Assembly: GCA_963969365.1 (NCBI GenBank)
Contig: OZ017749.1
Coordinates: 1,612,001-1,676,000, forward strand
Reading direction: 5' to 3'
Length of the DNA stretch: 64,000 bases
Origin: Asterochloris sp. CNOR1
Lineage: Eukaryota; Chlorophyta; Trebouxiophyceae; Trebouxiales; Trebouxiaceae
Each line of letters begins with the position of its first letter. Position 1 is the first letter of the stretch. Positions 23,932-35,617 of the stretch are shown in pieces. A program made the translations under genes and the position numbers. The notes under the pieces were generated by a model. The model saw only the letters and a list, made by a program, of their open reading frames with translations. It was not told the DNA's origin and made no database searches.

Positions 23932-26900
23932 ATGCCAGGTCAGGAGCGAGATGAGCAACGCACAAGTTATAAAAGGCAGAAGCGGACCTCCCAAGCAGAA
24001 GTGGATAGAGTGAGCTCCTGTCAACGTCTTTGCAGCCTTGTGTAGAGGTGCTGAACACTACCTTGCGTTGCAGGCTGCAGAGCTCGAGAAAGATCTCTTT
24101 GGTGTAGATGTCGAAGACATCAATGATTTTGGCAGGGAGAGCGAAGCCCAGATCCTGCAGGTGCTGCAATGAATACAATCTTGCACCTGCATCTGCCAAT
24201 AAAGAGGTGGAAGAGCAGACATCCAGGTGCAAGAAACACCAGCATCTCAGCTGCTACTGCCTGGTGCTCTGCAGCCCTCAGACACTCCCTTTGCATTTGA
24301 GGACCGCACAGGGGCACAGCTGGCTCTCAACTCAGCTGAGGAGGAGGAAGCAGATGCCGGTCAGCCTGAACAGCTTGCAGCCACAGAGCAGCCTGAAGGG
24401 CAGAGGAGGCGGCCAGCCTGGCAGGATCCAGACGACCACACAGCGCATATTGATGTGGCTGCCAAGAGCCAACTCAGAAAATTGAGGCATGCTGAAAAGG
24501 AGACTGTGCTGACAGGTGGGGACATTTTGGTGGCTGATCTGTAGAGCAGTTCGGTATGCCGTAGGAGCACGGTGCACACTTATCAGTGGCTAGCCTGTCA
24601 CTGCTTCACAGTGGCTCAGCAGCCGTTGAGATCATACAGTCAGTAGCTGCTAAGCGTTGCGGGGGTGGCTGGCAGCTCTGCTGCAACACACGATCTTGTT
24701 GGCGCAGCACTCAGCAGAGGTTAGTCAATCGATGGTGTGAAAATTCGAGTCATTGTTAAATGCACAGACAAAGTCTGATTGCTGCTGAAGGAAAGGACTA
24801 CCAGTCGCGCTTGCGGCAGCAGCATGCCAAGATGCACCCCCGAACCAGCTGGGCATCTCTGAAGAGGGGCCAACCCAACAAGCGCCGAGCAGCAGAGTAC
24901 AGCAGCGATGCGGAGTGAGCCTGCAGTTTGTGACACTGGCCCTCCAGCAGACATCTTCAGAATCATTGATCCAGCCTACATACATGTGCCTGCCCTGAGA
25001 CTGTCAGCCGTGCTGCTCAGAGACATTAACATGTGCAATGCGCCTGCAAGGACAGGTATACACCTGGCTTACCTGCTGCATCTGCCAAGGGTACTGGTCT
25101 GCCTGACTACTAGCGAAGCTACGCCACGATGCGCCTGTGCTGGTGCCTGTTGCTGGCATCATGGTCTTGTGCAGGGATGCATATGATTTGAGGCCACGTC
25201 TTGCCGGCCTGGCAGACACAAGTTTTGTAGGTGCCACCTGTCAACACCATAGCTCAGTATGTAGGGTTGGGGGACCTGTCACCCAGAAGCAGCTGGACAA
25301 GACCTGCCTTTGACACCCTGCCTGTGCATGCAGAGACCATCATCCTGTGTGCTGTAATGATTGGGCTGCACTTTCCTGTCACCTTACCTCTGTGTCTGTC
25401 TGAGTAGAGCATGAAATGTATTTCACACAGCAGCTGCTGGGCAGAAGTCGCGTGCGGACGCCCTGCACCTGCACGCACAGGCGACAAAAGCTTTCCACAG
25501 CAGCTTGTGGCCAGCGCCTAGGGGACCTTTGTGCTGGCAAGGTGTGGGAAGCTCCAGCCCTGTCGCACTACTGCTGCTCCGTGCTAATGCTCCACCCCTG
25601 TGTATGCAGGCATGCAGAAGCTGTCACGTAGCAGCTGCTGGGCAAGAGGCACCCATTGACTTCCCAATGTGGTGTGCAAGCCATTTGAAAGGTCACGCAC
25701 TAACTGCTGGGCAAGAGCATCCTGCGCACACTCTACTTTTGTGTGTGCAGGGATGAAGAGGATGTGACACAGCAGCTGCTGGGCAGCGCTGACGCGCTGC
25801 TGGGCCGGAGCCGTGTGCTGCCTCCCCATATGCTGGAGACTGTGCGCATGAAGGATGCCAACCAGCAGGACCCCAGCCGGGCAGTGGTGCAAAGCGTGGA
25901 GTTCCATCCTATGGGGCAGCTGCTCATGACTGCAGGGCTGGACAAGCGGCTGCGCCTGTTTCAGGTGTGAGCAACATGGGCCTGCCTGGCTGCTTCTCTG
26001 TGTTGCCGCCAGCTTACTCGACTGAGGCCAAATCCTTAGGGAATCTGCTCATGACAGGTGAGCTGGCCCCGTAGTCCTTAGTGCACAGTAGCGCACTTGC
26101 TGCTGCTGGCATCTGCAGCTTGACAAGAACGGCCATTGCGTAGACTTCTGGGCGGAAGTCGTGGCTTCTCAGCTGAACGCTCCTTGAAGCAGGCAGCATT
26201 CCTCTGTGTCTATGACTGGCTGCATTGGCCTTCTGTTGGCAGAGGCCACCGCAGGCCCACCATAGCATGCTTGGCTGCTGCAGCTGACATTGTCATGTCC
26301 AATGACTGTGCGTGCTTTGGGGCTTGTGGTTGAGTGCCTCTCCTGCGCTTCAGGTGGATGGTGTACAGAATATCAAGGTAGACAGCGTATATCTACAAGG
26401 TTTGCCTGTGCGGCACGCCACTTTTGCCAATGATGGTGCTCAGGTTAGTTGCTCCATGAGTCATGCGCTCAGTGCGTCCCTGTTGCATCCCATGAGCGTT
26501 CTGCAGATCTGTCCTGTTGGCAATCACCCTGAGCTGTGGCCAGGGTGTACTGGATTGACTGAGAACTCTGGCCATGCGCAGGATCTGCTGGTGACTGAAC
26601 ATCAGCTATACCAGCTGGGCTCTGGCGCGCTTTCTGCAGTGGTGCAGCAGCACTTCATAACCCTGCTGCTTGCTGAACTTGAGCCCTCATTAGCTGTGTT
26701 GAAGCTTCCACAGCTGCACACTGCAGAACTTGGTGCCACAGCTGGAGCCTCAGGCCCTGTGACTATGTTTGCTTGGTTGGACAGCACTGCCTGCCTTTGC
26801 AGGTTGTGGCAGCGGGGCGCCGTCGCCACTTCTACATCTATGACGTGGCCACCTCCACAGTGGAGCGCGTTTCTGCCATGCTGGACCGCCCCAATCACAG

Positions 26901-28460
26901 CGTGGAGAGTTTTGCAGCTTGCTCCAGCAGGAGCAACCCCCTGGTGGCCTTCCTTGGCAATGACGGCAGCGTGCCGCTGGTGTCCCTGCGCTCGCGGCAG
27001 AGCGTGGGCGCCCTGAAGATGAACGGCACTGTGCGCACTGCGGCCTTCACTTCTGATGGGGCAGAGCTGCTCACATCAGGTGGGCACCAGAGTTCTGACT
27101 ATGCAGCTGCATCTCCAGTCACAGTGTGCACGGCGGGATTCACTTCTGATGAGGATGAGCTGCTCACAGCAGGTGGGTTGCAGGTTATGATGTCTCTGCT
27201 ATGCCTGCCTTTCTGGTGCGCACTGGGATGTTCACTTCAGAAGGCAGAGCTGCTCACTTCAGGTGGGCATCAGCGTTTTAATCTCTGTGCTGTGCCAGTG
27301 TTACAGTGTGCACTGCGGCCTTCATTTCTGATGGGGCAGAAGTGCTCACGTCAATTGATCGTACTGGGGGGCCTCTGGAGCCCCTGCGTTGCAGACAGGG
27401 CCTTGACATCGTGCGCTGCATGGCCTTCATTGCTGACGGGGTGGTGCTCACATCAGACGGGGCTCACCTCAGATTGGCCAGGCCTTTTGATCTTGACCTA
27501 GATGCAGGGCTGTTTAAGCAGTTGCTAGGCCTTGTGGCCTCGACCCAAGGCCTGCAGCTGTGCAGGGAAGTTGGGCTCTGCATTTGTCTTATGGATGCTA
27601 CCAAAGTCTGCTTTGGTGCACAAGCTGAGGCCCCTGATTGTTTGTATCAGCAGCTTTGCTTGGCGGTGCCTGGCATGTTGGTCCGCCTTGTAGGTGGCGA
27701 GCAACAGGGTTGTGCAGTTCGGTATGGGGCCCTGCAGAGCTGTGCATGACCCACGCACTGTTCTGGAGGCAGGCCGCCATGGGGCGATGCACAGCAGGCT
27801 GCAAGGCCGGCCCCTGCCTTGCTGTTGCCAGATCTGAGCATGCATCCGACTGCTGAGCTATCCAAGACCTGATTGACGCCACCCCCTGCAGGCAGCGACA
27901 ACAGCACTGCAGTGCTTGCAAGCAGTTAGCTGATGACTTGGACCTGACCTGCAGGCAGCGATGGGGTGATTCACACCTGGGATATGCGCATGCGGCGTTG
28001 CTGTCGCCGTGATGTCGACGAGGGGTGTATCAACAGCGCTTGCTTGACCTCCTCGCGTGACGGGAGGCTACTTGCATCAGGGTCTGGCAGCGGAGCTGTG
28101 AACCTGTACAGCCGCGAGCGACTTGAGGACTATAGTAATGCTGGCATTTCAAGTGCCCTGCCTGCCCGTGCGCATACACTCAAGCCACTGGCAACACTCA
28201 TGAAACTGACCACCGCGGCCGACAGCCTTGCCTTCAGCCCCGATTCTCAGATGCTAGCCATGGCATCCCGCATGAAAAGGGACCAGCTGCGCCTGGTGCA
28301 TGTTGCATCAGGGACTGTCTTCCAGAACTGGCCAACCTCGCGGACTCCCCTGGGGCATGTGCACAGCCTGTGCTTCAGCCCGCAGGGTGGCTTCCTGGCC
28401 ATTGGCAATGCCAAGGGCCACGTCTTGCTGTACAGAATGATGCACTATGAATCACTGTGA
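23932..28460 (+). CDS. UTP18: U3 snoRNA-associated protein 18 (UTP18), WD40 protein
   Basis: WD40 subunit of the SSU processome (UTP-B complex), needed for early 18S rRNA processing in the nucleolus. The ATG at 23932 opens a basic exon (MPGQERDEQRTSYKRQKR). Next come AAELEKDLFGVDVEDINDFG (about 24075), the PAWQDPDD and SQLRKLRHAEKE segment (24290-24540), YQSRLRQQHAKMHPRTSWA (about 24800) and the long WD40 part. That part has AVVQSVEFHPMGQLLMTAG (25752-25966), NIKVDSVYLQGLPVRHATF (to 26443), RRHFYIYDVATSTVERV (26803-27079) and SDGVIHTWDMRMRR (27955 to the stop). Exons 26803-27079 and 27955-28460 join in phase with LLTSGSDGV. Order and motifs match UTP18 across eukaryotes. Two introns hold arrays of decayed exon-edge copies. 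Confidence 0.92.
25410..25790 (+). repeat. Array of exon-start copies in a UTP18 intron
   Basis: The true exon begins after TGTGTGCAG near 25752 and contains ACACAGCAGCTGCTGGGC. Related sequence occurs three times just upstream, at about 25425-25460, 25620-25655 and 25690-25715. The first copy also keeps a version of the following GGCCGGAGCCGTGTGC segment. The copies are intronic and not needed for the reading frame. Confidence 0.7.
27030..27475 (+). repeat. About 91-bp tandem array copying a UTP18 exon end
   Basis: The exon end at 27079 (TGCGGCCTTCACTTCTGATG ... GAGCTGCTCACATCAG|GTGGGC) recurs at about 27125, 27217, 27306 and 27415, a period near 91 bp. Copies 1 and 2 keep a GTGGG donor after TCAG. 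Copies 3 and 4 have lost it. All four lie in the 875-nt intron 27080-27954. In frame they read as variants of AAFTSDGAELLTSGG. Confidence 0.85.
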
Positions 28461-30270
28461 GCGCGCTGCTCCATGCATGATTACAAGACATGTAAGGTAC
28501 ATTAAGTTTTTGTAATTCCCCAGCTGCTGTGAGCGACTGTGCTTGCACTGGGCCTGCTATGGTGTGACTGAATGCTCCCAAATAGTCCAATGCTTGTGGG
28601 ACCTTCACCGCTAAACACCTATCAGCGAACAGCTGCTGGTCGGCACGACAGATCACTGCATGCCATACAGAGCCTGCTTTAGCGAAGAGTCCCTCAACCC
28701 AGGGCACAAGAGACGTCAACACCAGCAATGGCACGCCGGAAAGCAACATCAGCATCGTCAACAGCAATTACGACTGCCCACTATGATCATGAAAATGGAC
28801 TTCATGCTGGCGCGCCTGCAGGGCAGGCACAGGCCAATGGCGAGCAGCGAGTACTCAAGGTCCAGCTGCAGTTGCAGGATCCGGACCTGCAGCTCAGGGC
28901 AGAAAAACTTGCACAGGGCAGCCTGCAGCTCAGGTGTGGGCGGGCGGTCAGCAGCATCTGCAGGCTGCGCGGGCAGGTGAAGTGTTGGCGTGAGCATGCT
29001 GCAGGATGGTGGTAACATTTGAGCACAGATGGGTGTGCGTCCAAGTCCACGACCTTTTGACCTGGTCCAGCAGCCACTGCCACTGCAGTGCACGCCACAG
29101 GCATCTGCCTTGCACATAGGCAGGCGCCACTGCCGCTCTTCACTCTGCCACCCATCCAACCCATGCTGGCATTCATCTGCCCACCCTCTGTAGCCTGTGC
29201 CCCAAGGCAGCATATGTTTGCCCCCCATGTTGCCACATGCTAGGGCTCACCCATGCTGGCCTTGACCTGTCCAATGTCTGCAGCCTCTGCCCTAGGCCAT
29301 GTGCGCTTAGCCATGGACTTGCCTTCATCCAATTCCCTCTCTAGAGCCTGCTCCAGCGGCCTCTCAGCTGGGGCATTGGGCGCTTCACGGCTGCAGCGGC
29401 TGTCGCTTTGGCAGGCCTGCCGCGTTGATCTGCGCTGCTTTGTGCTTCACATCATTGTCCAGCATGTGGGCAGTGATGTTTGCATGCTGCTCCAAGTCCA
29501 AGTCAAAGGCTTTAGGGGGGGACAGCTTTGTCATATCGCTGCCTCAAGGGTAGATCCCTCCACTAAGCATGGTCACCTTCTCCTTCTGATCTGCCGCTCG
29601 CTGAGCTGCCTATGCCTGGCTGTCCCCGACGCATACCCCTAGCCTGCAACAAGGGATGGATAGCGTGGGGTTCAGAGCAGGTCCGCAGCAGGCTGAAGTG
29701 CATGGCCGAGCAGGTGCACAGGAAGACCTGTGTGGCTGCCTCCTGCCTGCTTGGCGGTCCCTCCTGCTGCACCTCCCTGACCTGCAACAGGGACTCTGCA
29801 ACCAAGAGCTACCACTACTGAGCTACCACTACTGAGAGCTACCACTACTGAGAATTTGGGGAAGCAAGGCTGCAGGTATACCCTGGCACTTGCAGCATGC
29901 GCCAACAGCATCTCTTTGCTGGCAAGATGAGGCAGGCATCGGTTGGCAATCTGAGTAAGCAGGAGGTTTTGACATGCACATCAATTCTCCTTTCGAAAGG
30001 TCTGCTGAGTTAAGAAACAAGTTGAGGTTCCCTGTTGTGACTATGAACAAGCTCCACCCAGCAACAGCCATAAAAGATGAGCAGCAAGTTTCTACTGCAA
30101 CGTGATGCATGTGCAACATCCGTGTCCACATGTTGCAGTATCAAAGCAACCATAGTTTGGCGGACCTTATTGCTGACCATCCCTGAAAGTTGCTTGCTAA
30201 GGGTGTCTCAGCTGCTTCCCGGACTCTCACAGCTATTCCTTGTTCACCACCTACCTACCTTCTCATGAAG
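28461..30270. other. Unassigned interval between UTP18 and the LINE
   Basis: Two exon-like stretches are seen on opposite strands and neither is assigned. On the plus strand an ATG in good context at 28728 opens about 69 residues (MARRKATSASSTAITT ... LQLQDPDLQLRAEKLAQ) up to a GTGTGG donor near 28935. On the minus strand, 29534-29240 holds MTKLSPPKAFDLDLEQH and, in another frame, ERPLEQALERELDEGKSM ending at a GTGAGC donor. Upstream of the minus stretch the frame is broken by stops. A short repeat (GAGCTACCACTACTGA, about three copies) lies at 29800-29850. Confidence 0.3.
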
Positions 30271-30301
30271 CACAGCACAATCGGGGAAGACATGATGGTG
30301 G

Positions 30302-31589
30302 TTGCAAATTTTTGACACTGATCGCATGGTGCTCAGCTCAGCACAGCGCAGATCTAGCCCAGGCCGGGAGGCGCCAAAGCCTGGCCGACCAGCAGCACCG
30401 CCTGTTTTGAGCAGGGTGCAGCCTGGGAGGGCTGGCAAGGATACAACAGTAAACCGCTGGGCCGACAAAAGCGATGATTTGATTGAATGTGATGGAGGCC
30501 AAGACAGCAGCAGACTCGCCAAGCAGGCACGCCTGCCTGATGCAAGAGGCGGCAGGGCAGGTGGCAAGACAGGTGGCAGCATGGCCGTGACGCCATTGCC
30601 TGTAGTTGGTCCTTTGGCACCAACTGCAGAGCCTGATGCGCTGGTGTCTGCACCTGTTGAGACTGGGCTTTTTGGCACCAGCTGAGGCTGCTGAGGCTGG
30701 TAACAACACCCCTGCCGCCCTTGAGGTGGGGGAGTTGGGGCCCGCAGTGCTGCTGACGCCTGCACCACAGGCTGCAGAAGCCAGCGACGCCGCTGCAGAC
30801 ATGAGGCCTGCAAAGATCTTATCAGAAGCAGACATAAGGGCAATGGTCCAGCACATGCTTCGCGGCCGGGACCAGCAGCTGGAGCAGAAGCTCAGTGCAG
30901 TAGAACAAAAGCTGACAGATACCCAGACGCAACTGGCAGCCACCTTACAGCGGGTGCAACAGCTTGAGCAGGCACAGACCACGGCAGCCACCAGTGGGCC
31001 AAGCCAGGCTGCAATGCAGGCAGTAGAGGCAGGGCTGCGGCAGTCGCAAATGAGGACTGAGGAGCAGCAGACCCAGCTGGAACGGGTGATTCAGGAGCGT
31101 GATGCAGCCAGAGCGGCGGAGCCTGCAGATAAGAGTGTACCTGCTAATGAGGATGTGGTGGTGGCACATGGAATGACCTGCGAGGGGCCTGATGCACAGG
31201 ACTTCAGCACTGAGGATGTGGGCATGCTTCAGAAGCGGGTTGCTGACATGCTGAAGGATGGCCTGCACCTTGAGGGTGTTGAGGTGCTGAAGGTAGAGCG
31301 CATCAAGCTGAGAAATGCGACAGGGAAGACTCCCCCTGTGCGCATACGGGTTGCCCGCAAAGATCAATGTGCCAGTGTACTACGTGCTGCAAGTCAGCTC
31401 AAGCACCATCCAGCATTTAACAAGGTTTATCTGCAGCCAGATTTGACCCCTGAGCAGCAGATGAGGAAGCGCCTGGCCATGGGCCGCTTTCGCGACTTGC
31501 GCAAGCAGAACATCACCTGCTGCTTCCGACTGGACCGCATTTGGATCCGCACCGACAGCGGCCGGTGGCTCCTGGATAGGAGCTGCTAG
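30302..31589 (+). CDS. LINE ORF1 protein (coiled coil), frame break at a T run
   Basis: A frame opens at 30302 as a Ser/Arg/Pro-rich basic region and closes at 30685. The overlapping frame takes over after a TTTTT run near 30668-30672 and runs to a TAG at 31587. This suggests one ORF1 with a one-base indel. The second part has a Gln/Glu-rich coiled coil (DQQLEQKLSAVEQKLTDTQ). A C-terminal half with VADMLKDGLHLEGVEVLKV and GKTPPVRIRVARKD resembles the RRM/C-terminal domain of LINE ORF1 proteins. It should coat the element RNA. Confidence 0.7.
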
Positions 31590-34500
31590 GGAGAAGGGAC
31601 CCATGCTGCCAAGCTCTCCGCGGTATTATGGAACATGCGCGGGGGGCTCAGCAGAGCACACCTGTCAATGCCTGATGCACTACAGAACTTGGTGGCACTG
31701 AACTGCACATTCATTTGCTTGACAGAGACCTGGCACGCCGATGGCGAACACCTGCCTGACATGCAAGGATATGTTTACCATGACCTTGTGCGCCCCAGCC
31801 ACCTACAAAGTGGCAAGGTACCGCATGGGGGTATTGCTGTCTACATAAAGCGCGAGTGGGCTGACCGCTGTTCTGTTTGGAAATGTGCTCCAGATGGCAC
31901 TTACCTGTGGCTGCATGTTCGCCTGGGGGGTGATCACCCTCAGCACGTTGCCTTTGCCACATGCTACATGCCCCCAGGCCACAAGCACAAAGATCTGTCC
32001 ACTTTCAAGAATTTATCTGCAGACATGAGATTACTCTCTCAAGAGTTGCCCAGAGGTGTTCAGTTCTGGGTGTGTGGGGACACCAATGCCCACACGGGGA
32101 CCTTGCCAGACCATGTGATGCTGGAGGGCCCTGAAATCCCTGATGCTGTACAGGCTCTAGATGAACTGCCAGAGCACGTGCCAGAAAGAAGAAATGAGTG
32201 CCCCCATGCAGTAGACAGGAGAGGTCGCCAGCAACTGCATTTCTGCAAGGACAATTCCCTGCTCATTCTCAATGGCAGAGTCCATGGCGACCCAACTGGC
32301 AGGACCACCTTCATGCGCGGCCGCAAGCGTGTGGTGCGCACCACGCTGGACTACCACATGGCCTCGTCAGCCCTCTACCCCTGGGCAGAGCGGCTTGAAG
32401 TCCTGCAGAAAGTAAGCACACCATACATGAGCTGCTCAGACCACCACCCTGTGATGGCACGGTTCAGGCTGCCTGCTGCACAGGAGCCCCCAGCCTACAA
32501 TGGCCAGGCTGACCAGCCAGCCCACTCAAAGGCAGGGTGTCTGCAAGTGCCTGCTGTGAAGTTTGAGGCCGAAAGGGAGGAGCAGTACTGGCAGCATTTT
32601 CTGTGTGCTGCAGACCAGCAGCAGCTAGATGCGGCCTGTGCAGACCCAGAGGCTGGGGTCCTGACTATGACACGATGCTTGGCTGACGCTGCTGTGCAGA
32701 CTTTTGCCCTGAAGAAGGGAAGGGGCCAGAAACCCCGCCAGTTTCCGGTGTGGTTTGATGCAGAATGCTGGGCCTCATGGCGTGAGTGGAAAGCAGCAGC
32801 AAGGGCTCCTGTGCTGACTGCCCACCACGCTGCTGCTATCAGTTTAAGATGCAGGCACCGGGCTGTCCGACGCCGCAAATATCGACAGTTTCTGACCAAC
32901 GAGATGCACCGCATGGATCACCTCTCATTGCCGGATCTTCATCGCATAGCAGGGTGGCGCAGGCGCCCTGGGTGCCCGCTGTCCAGTGCCATCCAGGCTG
33001 CGCACATGCAGAAGGTGCTGGGCAGCCATCCCGCATCTGCTGCCGTCCCAAAGCTGCTCCCTGAAGACACCATCACAGGAGTACATATTGGCACAGATGC
33101 TTTCCTGAATGCTGACTGCACCAATTTTGATGTGCGGGCTGGTCTGCGCAAACTAAGTGCTGGCAAAGCAGCTGGCATCGATGGCATGAGTGCAGAGCTG
33201 CTGAAGCATGGGCCATTCCACATGCAACACTGCCTAGCCAAGCTGTTCACCAGCATGCTCAAGGGGACCTATCCCACGTCGCTCAGCACTGGCCTAGTCA
33301 CTGCAGTATACAAGGGAAAACGGAGGGATCCTCTCAACATGAACAGCTACCGGCCAATCACGGTCGTTCCTGTGCTGGCCAAGCTATCTGCCACAGTGAT
33401 GGAGCAGCGCATGACCCGGTGGGCGGAAGCGCTCAATCTCAGAGCACCACCGCAGGCTGGCTTCCGCAGGGGCCACAGCACAGCTGGACAGCTGAGCACA
33501 CTGAACATTCTGGTAAGAAAATATAGGCGGCACAACAGCAAGCTTTTCTGCTGCTTTGTTGATTTTGAGAAGGCCTTTGACACAGTGGATCGCGGGGTGC
33601 TGTGGGCTGTCCTACAAAACCTGGGGGTGTGTGGACACTTCATGAGCTGCCTGCAAAGCATGTACGCCCAAGACTCGGCAGCGGTCAAGGCTGGAGGGGG
33701 CATATCTGAGGCATTCAGGTGCCTGCAAGGAGTGCAGCAAGGCAGCCCCCTCAGCCCACTCCTCTTTGGACTGCTGATCGATGTGCTGGACAAGGTCATG
33801 CGCAAAGTTAAAGGAAACCATGCACCCACGCTCATGTTTCATGATGTGCCGCTGCTGCTCTTCGCAGACGATTTGGTGCTATTGAGCACAAGTAAAGAAG
33901 GACTGCAACGATTGCTGAATGCTTTACAGATATTCTGTGAAAACAGGCGGCTCAGAGTCAGTTTGGTCAAGACGGAAGTGGTGGTGTTTGAGACACAGCG
34001 CCAAGAATGCAGCACCTTCACATACAGTGGGCACCCCCTGACGCGCTCGGATTCATTCAAGTACCTGGGCCTGTGGTTTGAAGCCACCAAGGAGGGCTTT
34101 GCCAAATCCCTTGGCGAGCACCTGGAAGCTGCGCGTAAAACCATGAACAACATGCTCTGGCGCTGTGCACAGATCAGTCTGACGTGCCCGCGCCGCATCT
34201 GCAACTTGTTTGATGCCTTGGTGCTGCCCATATTGAGCTATGGCTGTGAGGTCTGGTTCTGGGACCACAGAGCAGGCACACAAGCCACAGCGCAGCTTGA
34301 GTCTCTGCATGCACAATTTTTGCGCAGATTGCTTGGCATCCACTGCCACACACACAGTCTGATTGCACTTGCTGAGTTTGGCAGATATCCCCTGGCAGTG
34401 CATTGGCAGCGGCAAGTGGACAGCGCATTGGCGACCTCAAGCCGAAGCTTCAGAAGGAGCCCCTGCTATGGGCTATGTATGACGGCGTCTGCTACCTGCC

Positions 34501-35032
34501 GCTGTACCGCGACCTCTCCTTGGCCCCCTTCTGTGCACTACAGGCACATGGCAGCGCAGAGACAGCCCCTGGCAAGGAACAGCATGAGCAGCGCTTCAGG
34601 GACTGCCAGGCCGCCACCGTGGCCACCTACATGCAGATGCGGGGTCCCAACACGGTCTATGCCATGCAGACATACCTGACCAGGATCAGAGGCTTCAGGC
34701 TACGCAGAGCCTATGCCAGCATCAGGTGCAGCAGCCACCAGCTGCGCGTACAGACTGGGCGATACCTATTACCCCAGCTCAAGCGAGAGGACCGGACATG
34801 CCGAATCTGTGGGTCACCGAATGAGATTGAGGATGAAAGCCATATCCTGCTACACTGCCCAGGACTTGCAGACCTCCGGTCTGCTCACAGCCACCTGTTT
34901 GCGGAGCAGCAGCAGTCGTTGGCAACGCTGTTTGAACAACCACCAAGCCGAGTGGCCACATACATCAGGGCAGCACTGCTCCAGCACGCAAATGTGCTGG
35001 GCATCACTGGGGGCACATCTGGGCCTAAATGA
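31590..35032 (+). CDS. LINE ORF2: endonuclease / reverse transcriptase, frame break near 34420
   Basis: Endonuclease-exonuclease-phosphatase domain: LSAVLWNMRGG at about 31611-31646, TETWH, VCGDTNAHTG, a D-Y-H motif near 32350 and SCSDHHPVMARF near 32440. Reverse transcriptase: SYRPITVVPVLAK, QAGFRRGHST, FVDFEKAFDTVD (about 33557), QGSPLSPLLFGLLID and the catalytic FADD at 33861-33872. A frame change near 34420 (one base short) moves into a second frame. That frame carries a Cys-rich knuckle (CRICG ... HILLHC, about 34798-34860) and ends at 35032. The first ATG in the frame (31635) lies after the conserved WN of the endonuclease. The open frame starts directly after the ORF1 TAG, in the same phase. 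Confidence 0.88.
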
Positions 35033-35095
35033 GGAACAGACACCCTGGGTGACCCCTCTATGTGCCGTGATGTGTCCCCAGCTCACCAGCTGCTG

Positions 35096-35617
35096 ATTAG
35101 AGCCCCAATTTCATAGCAATGCGCTAGACTCATCACATGATTGTCTTCCCCTAAGGTCCCCATGCTGAGTTGTTGCTTGGGGTGTGCCGCCTTGGAGCCT
35201 GGTGCCCTGCGAGGGGAAGACTGCTGGTCACAGTCATACCCAAGCATAACTCTCTCATGACTGCGAAGTCTACGAGCTGAGAGGGCGTGGCAAGCCAATC
35301 AGGGGGGCTGGGCCCCCCCCTGCGCCATACAGGATCCAGGGTGTTTGCATTTCGGGCAGCAACCTCAGCTAGCAGTCCAACGTGGTGATGAAGCCCAGCA
35401 CAGTGCCAAGGCCTGCTATGAGCGCCAGCTCCCTCTTTACCAGCCAAGTACAGTGACCTGCTTGATATGCCTGTACTGCTTCTTTTTGTACCCCTACACC
35501 TTCAGCAAAGTTCATTGGTAGGATGAAATGATCATAGTCCTATGCCCGTGCATTGAGGCTACGGACTTTAAATTTAATCATCATCACCACAGCTCAGGCC
35601 ACAGCTTGACGACTGGC
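35096..35617. other. Intergenic between the LINE and mL43
   Basis: The first part may be the LINE 3' UTR; I could not place its end. The part next to 35618 is AT-rich and pyrimidine-rich and probably carries the mL43 promoter and 5' UTR. No exon was recognised. Confidence 0.35.

Larger units (their letters stand above)
30270..35095 (+). mobile_element. Non-LTR (LINE) retrotransposon, nearly full length
   Basis: A two-ORF LINE: ORF1 (nucleic-acid-binding, coiled coil) followed by ORF2 (endonuclease, reverse transcriptase, C-terminal zinc knuckle). Boundaries are approximate. I found no clear target-site duplication and no poly(A) or simple-repeat tail. The element sits between UTP18 and the mL43 gene in plus orientation. 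The reading frames are long and the catalytic motifs intact, so insertion is fairly recent. Two probable one-base frameshifts (about 30670 and 34420) and an in-frame TAG between the ORFs mean this copy may be inactive, unless those are sequence errors or recoding sites. Confidence 0.92.

Noticed and set aside
30270-35095. Considered an LTR retrotransposon or viral insert
   Set aside because: No terminal repeats, protease, RNase H-integrase order or capsid are seen. The APE-type endonuclease before the RT and the C-terminal knuckle are typical of non-LTR elements.
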